Both the position numbers and the translations under genes were made by a program. The notes beneath the pieces were generated by a model. That model had not been told where the DNA came from and did not search any database. It saw only the letters and a program-made list of their open reading frames with translations. From NCBI RefSeq assembly GCF_001553565.1, contig NZ_CP014228.1, forward strand, positions 372,001 through 436,000: a DNA stretch of 64,000 bases. Reading direction: 5' to 3'. Of this stretch, positions 8,622 through 16,472 are shown in pieces (position 1 is the first letter of the stretch; every line of letters starts with the position of its first letter). The stretch is from Actinomyces radicidentis. Lineage in GTDB: Bacteria; Actinomycetota; Actinomycetes; Actinomycetales; Actinomycetaceae.

Positions 8622-10335
8622 GTCCCCGCCCTCCCCTGCTGGGAGCAGCGTCGGTACCGCCCCGGTGAGCACCGGCCTCGGGCGCGGGCCCCCTACCCGC
8701 TCCGTCGGCCGCCACGGCGTCGCCGTCCGGCTCCTGCTCGGAGCCGGTCCGCGACGCACCCGTCGCGCAGTCGCCGAGCAGCGGGGAGAAGGGGCTCGTG
8801 AGGACCGCGGCGCCCTGACGCCGGCTGAGCCACAGGGCGGCCACGACCAGCAGGGTGAAGGCCACGCAGGCGGTCATCCACACGAGCATCGGGCCGGGGA
8901 CGCGCTCGCTCCACCACCAGCTCGCCTGGTAGTCCAGGTTGAGGAACTCCTCCACGTCCATCCCGTGCACGTAGCGGAACATCACCGAGTGCATCGTCAG
9001 CGCGAAGCCTCCAACGACGCACAGGCAGATCCCGGCCAGCTGGGCAGGACGCATCTCGAAGCACCGCTCACCTCCGGCGACCAGCAGGAAGAGGACGGCG
9101 ACCGCCAGGAGCGGGAGATTGTACCGCGCCTGGTAGGAGAAGATGTCGGGGAAGAGCCCGACCGCGTAGAAGACGGCGGGGATCCCGAGCATGGCGCCGA
9201 CGACGACCGTCGTCGACAACCACGTGCGCCAGGAGCCTCGCGCGAGCCCCGCCATGACGCATCCGCCCAGGGCCAGGACCCCCAGGACGAAGGGGGCGAA
9301 CTGGTCGAGGTGGACGTCGATCCAGCCGGGCAGCCAGAACTGGCCGTAGAAGCCGGCGACGTACTTCGGGGCCGTGAGGACGCCGGTGACGAGCCTGTCC
9401 CAGAGCTCGGAGTGGCCACCTGCCGAGGACTGGGCGCCGGCCGAGCGCCCTGCGATCATGCCCTGGATCATCCACCACGTGCCGACCAGGGCCAGCACGA
9501 CGGCCATCACGGCCTCGGGCAGCCGCTTCCGGTTCCACGGCACCGCGAGGGCCAGGGCGACGGCGACGACGAAGAGGTAGAAGGAGGTGTCGTACCTGGT
9601 GGCCAGGCACAGGAGCGCGCCGATCAGGGCGGTGACGAGCAGGAGGACGCGCCGTGAGCCGTGCGAGCGAGTCGCCAGGAGCATTCCCGCGCCGTAGACG
9701 AAGGTGCCCGTCACGGCCCACGAGCTGGGGTTGTTGGAGGCGATGAAGTAGACCCCCATCGGTACCCAGGACACCAGGACCGCCACGGTCAGTGCCAGCC
9801 TGTCCCGACGCTGCGCCCCGAGCCACAGGAGGGTGACGAGCGTGGTGGCGATGAGGACGTTGACCCCGCGCATCAGGACGGCCGAGCGCTCCGGGTCCCC
9901 GGTGACCAGCAGGTGGTGGAACCGGTAGAAGCCGCCGGGGTACCCGCCGTCGTCGTACCGGTTGATCCAATGGGTCCTCGTGTCCGAGTACGTGAGCACG
10001 CAGGCCGCGGACTCCTGGGTCCGGAAGGAGTAGCACGTTCCTCCCAGCGGCGCCAGCGAGGAGGACGAGGACTCCCCGACCGCCTCGGGCACCTGCACGA
10101 GCACCCTGTCCCCGTCCACCTTGGAGGGGCAGGACTCGTACGCCGGCCTCGGGCACCAGATGCTCCCAAGGTGGTAGTCGTCATCGGGGGCCCCGCCCAT
10201 GGGGGAGGCGACCGCCCAGCCGAGCCCGGAGGCGAGCATGAGCAGCACCATGGCGGCCACTGCCAGCACCGCCCCCCAGCGGGAGGGCGTCCGCCCCCCG
10301 TGCGAGCCCCCGCTGTCACCGCGGCTCGTTCTCAT
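8614..10335 (-). CDS. DUF2142 polytopic membrane protein (probable GT-C-type transferase)
   Basis: A 573-residue membrane protein with about eleven to twelve hydrophobic segments. A short basic N-terminus is followed by a first helix (about 21-43) and a large outside loop containing GAPDDDYHLGSIWCP at 48-62, the region I associate with DUF2142. DUF2142 proteins resemble GT-C glycosyltransferases that use polyprenyl-phosphate sugars, with acidic residues in the first outside loop as candidate catalytic residues. ATG at 10335 has GGGGAGGACC in front. The C-terminal 60 residues are charged, probably cytoplasmic and disordered, and overlap the next gene. Role in glycan decoration is inferred from its coupled GT2 neighbour. 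Confidence 0.72.
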   Translation of the reverse strand: MRTSRGDSGGSHGGRTPSRWGAVLAVAAMVLLMLASGLGWAVASPMGGAPDDDYHLGSIWCPRPAYESCPSKVDGDRVLVQVPEAVGESSSSSLAPLGGTCYSFRTQESAACVLTYSDTRTHWINRYDDGGYPGGFYRFHHLLVTGDPERSAVLMRGVNVLIATTLVTLLWLGAQRRDRLALTVAVLVSWVPMGVYFIASNNPSSWAVTGTFVYGAGMLLATRSHGSRRVLLLVTALIGALLCLATRYDTSFYLFVVAVALALAVPWNRKRLPEAVMAVVLALVGTWWMIQGMIAGRSAGAQSSAGGHSELWDRLVTGVLTAPKYVAGFYGQFWLPGWIDVHLDQFAPFVLGVLALGGCVMAGLARGSWRTWLSTTVVVGAMLGIPAVFYAVGLFPDIFSYQARYNLPLLAVAVLFLLVAGGERCFEMRPAQLAGICLCVVGGFALTMHSVMFRYVHGMDVEEFLNLDYQASWWWSERVPGPMLVWMTACVAFTLLVVAALWLSRRQGAAVLTSPFSPLLGDCATGASRTGSEQEPDGDAVAADGAGRGPAPEAGAHRGGTDAAPSRGGRGRD

Positions 10336-10394
10336 CCGGTCCTCCCCACCAGACCGTCGTGCCGACGGGCGCGGCCCTCGAGCACGACGACGCC

Positions 10395-11831
10395 TCACAG
10401 GTCGATCGTGGGCACGTACTGCCCCAGGCGCTCCATCGAGTCGCGCGGGGTGAAGCCCGTGGCCTCGATCTTGGACAGGTCCAGGGCGGACTTGAGCGGG
10501 CGGGGGGCGACGCCCTCCTTGCCGGCGAAGTACTCCTCGGTGGTGACGGGGGTGACGTCGTCGGCGGAGAAGCCGCGCAGCTCGAAGACGCGCTTGGCGA
10601 CGTCGGCCCAGGAGACGACGGGGCCCTCGCCGGAGAGGTTGTAGGTGCCCCACTCGGCGCCGGTGGACAGCAGGTGGATGATGCCGGCGGCGAGGTCCGA
10701 GGTGAAGGTGAGCCGGCCGGTCTGGTCGGCCACGACCGACGGCTTGATGCCGCGCTCGGCCAGGGAGGCCATCGTCTTGGCGAAGTTCTTCCCGTCGCCC
10801 ACCACCCAGCTGGTGCGCACGAGGTAGTGGCGCTCGGTGGCCTCGATGGCGGCGTCGCCGCCGGCCTTGGACTGGCCGTAGACGCCCAGCGGGCTGGGGG
10901 CCTCGTCCTCGGTGTGCGGCTCCAGGGTGCCGTCGAAGGTGTACTCGCTGGAGACGTGGACGATCGTCAGGCCCCGGCCGCCGGCCTCACGGGCCAGGTT
11001 CGCCGGGCCCGTGGCGTTGGCCCGCCAGGACAGGCGGCGTCCGTCAGGAGTCTCGGCGCCGTCGACGTTCGTCCAGGCCGCGGCGTTGATGACGACGTCG
11101 TAGGCGGACCAGTCGAAGGCGGCCATCTGGGCGGCGTCGGAGATGTCGACGTCGGGCAGGTCCACCCCGGTGGGCTGGTAGCCGGCCTGCGGCAGCTGCT
11201 TCATGAGCTCGCGGCCGAGCTGCCCGTTGGCGCCGGTGACGAGGACGCGCCTGCCCGTACCGGTGGTCTCGGCAGCGGGGAAGGGAGTGACCTCGGCCAG
11301 TCGCGGGTGCGCCTTGTCCTTGTCGGAGAGGATCGCCTGCTCCAGCGGGATGGGCCACGGGACGGCGGCGGTCTCGTCGGCGAGGTTGAGGAAGGTGTAC
11401 TGCGCGTCCGGCGACCAGTGGTCGTTGACGAGGTAGGTGTAGGCCGTGTTCGGCTCGAGGGTCTGGTAGGCGTTGCCGACGCCCTTGGGGACGTAGACCG
11501 CGACGGAGGGGTCGATCTCCGTGGTGTAGACGGTGCCGAAGGACGGGCCCTCGCGCAGGTCCACCCAGGCGCCGAAGACGCGGCCGGTGGCCACCGAGAC
11601 GAACTTGTCCCAGGGCTCGGCGTGGATGCCGCGGGTGACGCCGACCTCGTCGTTGAAGGAGATGTTGTTCTGGACGGGGCCGAAGTCCGGCAGGCCGAGG
11701 GCCACCATCTTCTCGCGCTGCCAGTTCTCCTTGAACCAGCCGCGGTTGTCGCCGTGGACGGTGAGATCGATCCGGAGGAACCCGGGGATCGGGGTGGTCT
11801 CGACGCCGAGGGGCTTAGGGGTCGCAGTCAT
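10395..11831 (-). CDS. rmlCD: Fused dTDP-4-dehydrorhamnose 3,5-epimerase / reductase (RmlC-RmlD)
   Basis: A 478-residue two-domain enzyme for the last two steps of dTDP-L-rhamnose synthesis. Residues 1-185 form the RmlC cupin, with RGIH at 67-70 providing the catalytic histidine and the PKGVGNAYQTL region at 115-125. Residues 193-478 form the RmlD short-chain reductase, with TGANGQLG at 199-206 and a Y318-x3-K322 catalytic pair. Fused RmlC-RmlD proteins are known in some actinobacteria. The ATG has GGAAG upstream and a TACTAT box 45-50 bases away as a candidate -10. RmlB is encoded at 27286; RmlA is not in the window. Confidence 0.93.
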   Translation of the reverse strand: MTATPKPLGVETTPIPGFLRIDLTVHGDNRGWFKENWQREKMVALGLPDFGPVQNNISFNDEVGVTRGIHAEPWDKFVSVATGRVFGAWVDLREGPSFGTVYTTEIDPSVAVYVPKGVGNAYQTLEPNTAYTYLVNDHWSPDAQYTFLNLADETAAVPWPIPLEQAILSDKDKAHPRLAEVTPFPAAETTGTGRRVLVTGANGQLGRELMKQLPQAGYQPTGVDLPDVDISDAAQMAAFDWSAYDVVINAAAWTNVDGAETPDGRRLSWRANATGPANLAREAGGRGLTIVHVSSEYTFDGTLEPHTEDEAPSPLGVYGQSKAGGDAAIEATERHYLVRTSWVVGDGKNFAKTMASLAERGIKPSVVADQTGRLTFTSDLAAGIIHLLSTGAEWGTYNLSGEGPVVSWADVAKRVFELRGFSADDVTPVTTEEYFAGKEGVAPRPLKSALDLSKIEATGFTPRDSMERLGQYVPTIDL

Positions 11832-11876
11832 GTCTTCCGTTCGATGAGCTCAGGCACCGGTCCAGGCACCGTCACC

Positions 11877-11882
11877 ATAGTA
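11877..11882 (-). promoter_or_regulatory. Candidate -10 box of rmlCD, in a divergent intergenic region
   Basis: Read on the minus strand the bases are TACTAT, 45 bases before the rmlCD start, leaving room for a leader with a GGAAG ribosome site. No clear -35 is visible. The leader holds two direct copies of CAGGCACCG (11851-11859, 11863-11871). The rest of the 258-base region up to the exporter gene shows no gene. Confidence 0.3.
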
Positions 11883-12089
11883 GTCGTCAGGACCGCGCGC
11901 CCCTACCCCCGGCACGGGAGCCGGAGCGGCCCAGGCCCCAGGACGTCGGCGGGAGGTGCTGGCGACCCCACGAGCGCGGTGACGGTCACCACGGGCGCAC
12001 GAGGCAGGTCAGGAGAGCCCGCCCCCTATGCTGTCCCCCATGCAGCGCGGTCTCCTCCGTGCCTGCACCTCTTCGACGAAGGGTGAGCC

Positions 12090-12920
12090 GTGCCAATCTT
12101 GCGGGAGCTGCGCGAGTCGCGAGAGCTTCTCTACAACCTGACGCTGCGCGAGGTGAAGGGGAAGTACAAGCGCACCGCGCTCGGTCAGCTCTGGTCGCTG
12201 GCGAACCCCCTGGCGCTCATGCTCGTGTACTCGTTCGTGTTCCGCTTCGTCATCAGGGTCCAGCCGGACGCCGGGGACCCCTCCGGCTTGGACGTCTTCG
12301 CCCTGTGGCTCATGTGCGGCCTGCTGCCGTGGACGTTCTTCACCAACGTCGTCAACGGCGGCATGGGAGTCCTCGTCGGCAACGAGAACCTCATCAAGAA
12401 GGTTTACTTCCCGCGGTCCAGCCTGGTCGTCTCCACCGCCTTGTCCTGGCTGTACTCGTGGAGCATCGAGATGCTGGTGCTCGTCGTGGCGATCGTGCTC
12501 CTGGGAGGGAGCCCCTACCTCTTCATCGTGCCCACCGTGGGCGTCATGCTCCTGCTGACCCTCTTCTCCACGGGCGTCGCCATGCTCCTGGCGATCGCGA
12601 ACGTCTACTTCAGGGACACGCAGTACCTCATGGGAATCGTCTTCCAGATCTGGTTCTACGCGAACCCGATCGTCTACCCGGCGTCGATGGTGCGGTCGGT
12701 CTCCGACTCCGTCGGGACGTTCCACGGGGCGAGCATCTTCGACCTCTACCGCCTCAACCCCTTCTACTACTTCCTCGAGGCCTTCCGTAACCTGCTCTAC
12801 GACAACAGGTTCCCGGACGGGCTCACGTGGGGGGTCATGCTCGTGCTCTCCATCGGCTTCCTCACGGTGGGCTGGAGAGTCTTCAGCTCTCATCAGGACC
12901 ACCTGGCGGAGGCGCTGTGA
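12090..12920 (+). CDS. ABC-2 polysaccharide/teichoic acid exporter permease (Wzm/TagG-like)
   Basis: A 276-residue ABC-2 membrane subunit with six hydrophobic segments. The amphipathic N-terminus (residues 1-30, RELLYNLTLREVKGKYKRTA, then LGQLWSLANPL) is the family hallmark, and the sixth helix follows a conserved YRLNPFYYFLEAFRNLLYD stretch. With the next gene it forms an exporter for a finished lipid-linked polysaccharide. GTG at 12090 has GAAGGG upstream. Its stop overlaps the ATPase start as TGATG. A TATGCT at 12027-12032 might be the -10 of its promoter, but without a -35 this is weak. Confidence 0.92.
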   Translation: MPILRELRESRELLYNLTLREVKGKYKRTALGQLWSLANPLALMLVYSFVFRFVIRVQPDAGDPSGLDVFALWLMCGLLPWTFFTNVVNGGMGVLVGNENLIKKVYFPRSSLVVSTALSWLYSWSIEMLVLVVAIVLLGGSPYLFIVPTVGVMLLLTLFSTGVAMLLAIANVYFRDTQYLMGIVFQIWFYANPIVYPASMVRSVSDSVGTFHGASIFDLYRLNPFYYFLEAFRNLLYDNRFPDGLTWGVMLVLSIGFLTVGWRVFSSHQDHLAEAL

Positions 12921-14125
12921 TGACGACGTCAGCAGTCTCCGTCGAGCACGTCTCCAAGGAGTTCCGCGTCTACAAGGAGCGGAACAACACCCTGAAGTCC
13001 GCGATCATGCGTCGCAACCGGTCCTCCTACCAGGAGTTCCAGGCTCTCAAGGACGTGAGCCTTGACATTCCGCAGGGCTCCACCTTCGCACTCGTGGGAG
13101 ACAACGGCTCCGGCAAGTCGACTCTCCTGAAGTGCATGGCACGGATCCTCGTGCCGGACGAGGGCAGCATCCGAGCCCACGGACGCGTCGCCGCCATGCT
13201 CGAGGTCGGGTCAGGGTTCCATCCCGAGCTCTCGGGCCGCGACAACATCTACCTCAACGGGTCGATCCTCGGGATGAGCCGTCGCGAGATCGACAAGAAG
13301 CTCGATGACATCATCGCCTTCTCCGGGGTGGAGGACTTCATCGACCAGCCCGTGAAGAACTACTCGTCGGGCATGTACGTGCGGCTCGGGTTCTCCGTCG
13401 CGATCAATACCGAGCCCGACATCCTCCTGGTCGACGAGATCCTCGCCGTGGGCGACGCCTCCTTCCAGGAGAAGTGCGCCAAGAAGTTTGACGACCTCAA
13501 GGCCGAGGGGCGCACCATCGTGGTCGTCTCCCACTCGATCGCGCAGCTGCGGGCGATGGCGGACACGGCCGCCTACCTGGACCACGGCGCCCTTCAGGAG
13601 GTCGGCCCGTCGACGGCCGTCCTCGAGAAGTACGCTGACGCGGCCCGCGAGAACATCCGCATCGACGACGACGGCCGGGTCCGGTGGGGCACGGCCGAGG
13701 CCACCGTCCGCAGCGTGGAGGTGCTCGGCGAGGACGGCGCCCCGCTGACCTCGTCCGCGCGGACGGGCTCAGCCCTCGTGCTGCGCCTTCACTTCGAGGC
13801 TCCCTCCGCCCTCGTGAGGCCACGAGTGGGCCTCGCGATGAGCACGGGCGTCGGCGCGCACCTGTGGTCCAGCTTCACCAACGACGCGGGCTCCCCCATC
13901 GAGCGCATGGAGGGCGAGGGGCACATCGACCTGCGTGTGCCCGACCTGCCGCTGCAGCCGGGAAGATACCCGGTCGACGGGGCGATCATCAGCGCGGACG
14001 GCGAGTCCGTCATCGACTACGTCCGGCAGATCGCCGTCCTGGAGGTCGCGCTCGGTGGCCCCAAGGAGTCGGGCGGCCCGGTGGCGCTGCGAGGCACGTG
14101 GGGCGACGTGGAGGTCGACCGATGA
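12920..14125 (+). CDS. wzt: Polysaccharide exporter ATPase with carbohydrate-binding tail (Wzt-like)
   Basis: A 401-residue ABC ATPase. Walker A GDNGSGKS is at 60-67, the signature YSSGM at 148-152, Walker B ILLVDE at 168-173 and the H-loop histidine at 205. Beyond about residue 250 there is a 150-residue all-beta domain with a VGLAMSTGVGAHLW strand and LPLQPGRYPVDG, matching the Wzt C-terminal fold that reads the glycan's non-reducing end in O8/O9a-type systems. TagH proteins of simple teichoic acid exporters have a different tail. The ATG at 12920 overlaps the permease stop by one base. Confidence 0.93.
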   Translation: MTTSAVSVEHVSKEFRVYKERNNTLKSAIMRRNRSSYQEFQALKDVSLDIPQGSTFALVGDNGSGKSTLLKCMARILVPDEGSIRAHGRVAAMLEVGSGFHPELSGRDNIYLNGSILGMSRREIDKKLDDIIAFSGVEDFIDQPVKNYSSGMYVRLGFSVAINTEPDILLVDEILAVGDASFQEKCAKKFDDLKAEGRTIVVVSHSIAQLRAMADTAAYLDHGALQEVGPSTAVLEKYADAARENIRIDDDGRVRWGTAEATVRSVEVLGEDGAPLTSSARTGSALVLRLHFEAPSALVRPRVGLAMSTGVGAHLWSSFTNDAGSPIERMEGEGHIDLRVPDLPLQPGRYPVDGAIISADGESVIDYVRQIAVLEVALGGPKESGGPVALRGTWGDVEVDR

Positions 14126-15498
14126 GCGCGGACGTCACGAGGGCACGAGTCCTGGTCGTCACCCTGGACACGCTCGGCGACCGGATGGCGGGGCCCGCCA
14201 TCCGCGCCTGGGAGATCACGGCGCACCTTGCCGCCCGAGGGCACTGGGCCCGGCTCGTCACCTTCGCCGAGTGCACCCGTCGCAGTCCGGACTTCGAGGT
14301 CGCGAGCATCGGCGTCGACTCCTTCCGCAAGGAGGTCGAGGCCGTCGACGTCGTCATCATCCAGGGCTACGTCGCGGCCACCTTCCCGTGGCTCGCCGAC
14401 GTGGACCAGAAGATCGTCTACGACCTCTACGACCCGTTCCACCTGGAGTCGCTCGAGGTCGAGCGCTACCAGCCGCTGCCCCTCCGGCACGCCGCCCTGG
14501 CTCGCGCGCTCACGGAGCTCGGCACGCAGATCGCCCGCGGCGACTTCTTCATCTGCGCCTCCGAGAAGCAGCGTGACCTGTGGCTGGGCCACCTGGCGGC
14601 AGCGGGACGCGTGAATCCGCTGACCTACGACTCGGACCCCTCCCTGAGGGAGCTCATCGACGTCGTCCCGTTCGGGACGGCAGACGTGCAGGCCGAGCAG
14701 CGCAGGCACGCGCTCAAGGGCGCCGTGCCCGGGATCACCGAGGATGACCCGGTCGTGATCTGGGGCGGTGGCGTCTACAACTGGTTCGACCCGTTGTCGG
14801 TCGTCCGGGCGATCGACCAGGTGCGCGCCGAGGTGCCCAACGTGCGCATGGTCTTCCTCGGCATGAAGCACCCCAACCCGGACGTGCCCGAGATGAGGAT
14901 GGCGGCTCGCACGCGGCAGGAGGCGGACCGACTGGGACTGACCGGAAGGCACGTCTTCTTCCACGAGGACTGGGTCGAGTACGACGACCGGGTCAACTTC
15001 CTCATGGACGCCGACGTGGGTATCTCGACCCACTTCGCCCACATCGAGACGGACTTCTCCTTCAGGACCCGGATCCTGGACTACCTGTGGACAGGGCTAC
15101 CGATCGTGTCCTCCGACGGTGACGCCTTCGCCTCGTTGATCACGGCCGAGGGCCTTGGCCGCGTCGTGCCGGTCGGAGACGTTGACGCGCTCGCGCAGGC
15201 GCTCGCGCTCCTCCTCACGGACCCGGCCGGCCGTGAGGAGACGCGTCAGCGGGTCAACCGTGCGGCGGCGGCGTACCGGTGGGAGCAGGTGCTCGCACCT
15301 CTCTTCCAGTTCTGCGACGATCCGCGACACGCCGCCGACTGGGCGGAGCACACGGCCGTGGCGAGACCTGTCAGCCGCCCGGGTGTCCTCACCGCGCTCA
15401 GGAGCGACGCGCGGGCCGCCGTGCGGGTGCTGCGAGCGCAAGGGCTCCGCGGGGTGGCCGCGAAGGTCCGGTGGAGACTCGCCAGGTTCCGCCGGTGA
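14122..15498 (+). CDS. GT4-like glycosyltransferase
   Basis: A 458-residue GT-B protein. The N-terminus VTLDTLGDRMAGPAIRAWEI is typical of an actinobacterial GT4 group often encoded beside Wzm/Wzt exporters. The C-terminal Rossmann half begins near VVIWGGGVYNWFDP and includes FHEDWVEYDDRVNFLMDADV and DYLWTGLPIVSSDGD. ATG at 14122 overlaps the ATPase stop as ATGA, so it is coupled to the exporter. It most likely builds the polymer handled by that exporter. Donor and linkage unknown. Confidence 0.85.
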   Translation: MSADVTRARVLVVTLDTLGDRMAGPAIRAWEITAHLAARGHWARLVTFAECTRRSPDFEVASIGVDSFRKEVEAVDVVIIQGYVAATFPWLADVDQKIVYDLYDPFHLESLEVERYQPLPLRHAALARALTELGTQIARGDFFICASEKQRDLWLGHLAAAGRVNPLTYDSDPSLRELIDVVPFGTADVQAEQRRHALKGAVPGITEDDPVVIWGGGVYNWFDPLSVVRAIDQVRAEVPNVRMVFLGMKHPNPDVPEMRMAARTRQEADRLGLTGRHVFFHEDWVEYDDRVNFLMDADVGISTHFAHIETDFSFRTRILDYLWTGLPIVSSDGDAFASLITAEGLGRVVPVGDVDALAQALALLLTDPAGREETRQRVNRAAAAYRWEQVLAPLFQFCDDPRHAADWAEHTAVARPVSRPGVLTALRSDARAAVRVLRAQGLRGVAAKVRWRLARFRR

Positions 15499-16421
15499 GT
15501 ACCGTCAGGCCGGAGGGAGGTGTCGCCGCCGTCGTCGTCACCTACCACTCGGGGGACGTCCAGCGGCTGGTCAGCGCCCTGAGCGAGCAGTGCGACCACG
15601 TCATCATCGTCGACAACGGCTCATCCCGGGCGGAGGTCGACGCGCTGCGCCAGACGTGCACCGAGTCGGGCGCCCTCCTGGTCACCCTGGGAAGGAACAC
15701 AGGAATCGCGGCGGCCCAGAATCGCGGCATCGAGGTCGCCCGCGAGCTCGGAGCGCAGCAGGTGCTCCTGTCCGACGACGACTCGGCACCTGAGCCTGGA
15801 ATGGTCACCCGGCTGCTCGAGGGGCTGGAGCTGGCCCAGCGCAGCGGCCCCGTGGCCGCGGTCGGTCCTCTCATCGAGGAGGGCGACGGCGCCGACGAGC
15901 TCATCTACGTGGCTCGGACGTGGGGCCCTCGCCGTGCGAACCGCTCTGAGACCCGGGTGGAGCTCGCTCCCGTGGCCTTTCTCGTGGCCTCGGGCTGCCT
16001 CCTGAGCCTGGACGCCCTGGACCTCGTCGGGCCGATGAACGAGTCGCTCTTCATCGACCACGTCGACCTGGAGTGGGGGCTGCGTGCGCGGCGCGCGGGC
16101 CTCGGGCTCTTCGTCGTCACGAGGGCGCGCATGTCGCACTCCCTGGGGGACCGCATGGTCACGATCCCCGGTCGGCGTCAGCCTGTGCACGTCCACTCCG
16201 CGACACGGAACTACTACCTCGTCCGCAACACCACGTGGCTCCTGCGGTCAGCGCTGCTCCCGATGCGGTGGAGGCTCGGCTACGTCTGGTGGATGCTCAA
16301 GTACGTCGGCTTCAACGTGCTGGTCAACCCGCCTCGTGCCCAGAGGCTGAACGCCGCCCTCCAGGGAGTTCGCGACGGAGCCCTGGGCCGCATGGGGCCT
16401 CGTCACGAGCGCCGTGCGTGA
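15495..16421 (+). CDS. GT2-family glycosyltransferase, rhamnosyltransferase-like
   Basis: A 308-residue GT2 with VVVTYHSG at 13-20, VDNGS at 39-43, the NTGIAAAQN motif at 68-76 and SDDDS at 93-97. The NxGIAxAxN pattern is characteristic of the RfbF/WbbL rhamnosyltransferase group, so dTDP-rhamnose is the best guess for donor. GTG at 15495 overlaps the upstream stop as GTGA. It ends the exporter-linked plus-strand operon and converges with the two-domain GT4 gene. Confidence 0.85.
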   Translation: MSTVRPEGGVAAVVVTYHSGDVQRLVSALSEQCDHVIIVDNGSSRAEVDALRQTCTESGALLVTLGRNTGIAAAQNRGIEVARELGAQQVLLSDDDSAPEPGMVTRLLEGLELAQRSGPVAAVGPLIEEGDGADELIYVARTWGPRRANRSETRVELAPVAFLVASGCLLSLDALDLVGPMNESLFIDHVDLEWGLRARRAGLGLFVVTRARMSHSLGDRMVTIPGRRQPVHVHSATRNYYLVRNTTWLLRSALLPMRWRLGYVWWMLKYVGFNVLVNPPRAQRLNAALQGVRDGALGRMGPRHERRA

Positions 16422-16422
16422 C

Positions 16423-16452
16423 GGGCGGCGGAGGACGACGTCACTGCCGCCC
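16423..16452. terminator. Weak inverted repeat between convergent GT genes
   Basis: A 7-base stem (GGGCGGC/GCCGCCC) with a 16-base loop lies in the 51-base gap between two convergent genes. It has no T run on either side; a terminator role is only positional inference. Confidence 0.3.
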
Positions 16453-16472
16453 GCACGGCTCGCTCACGAGGC

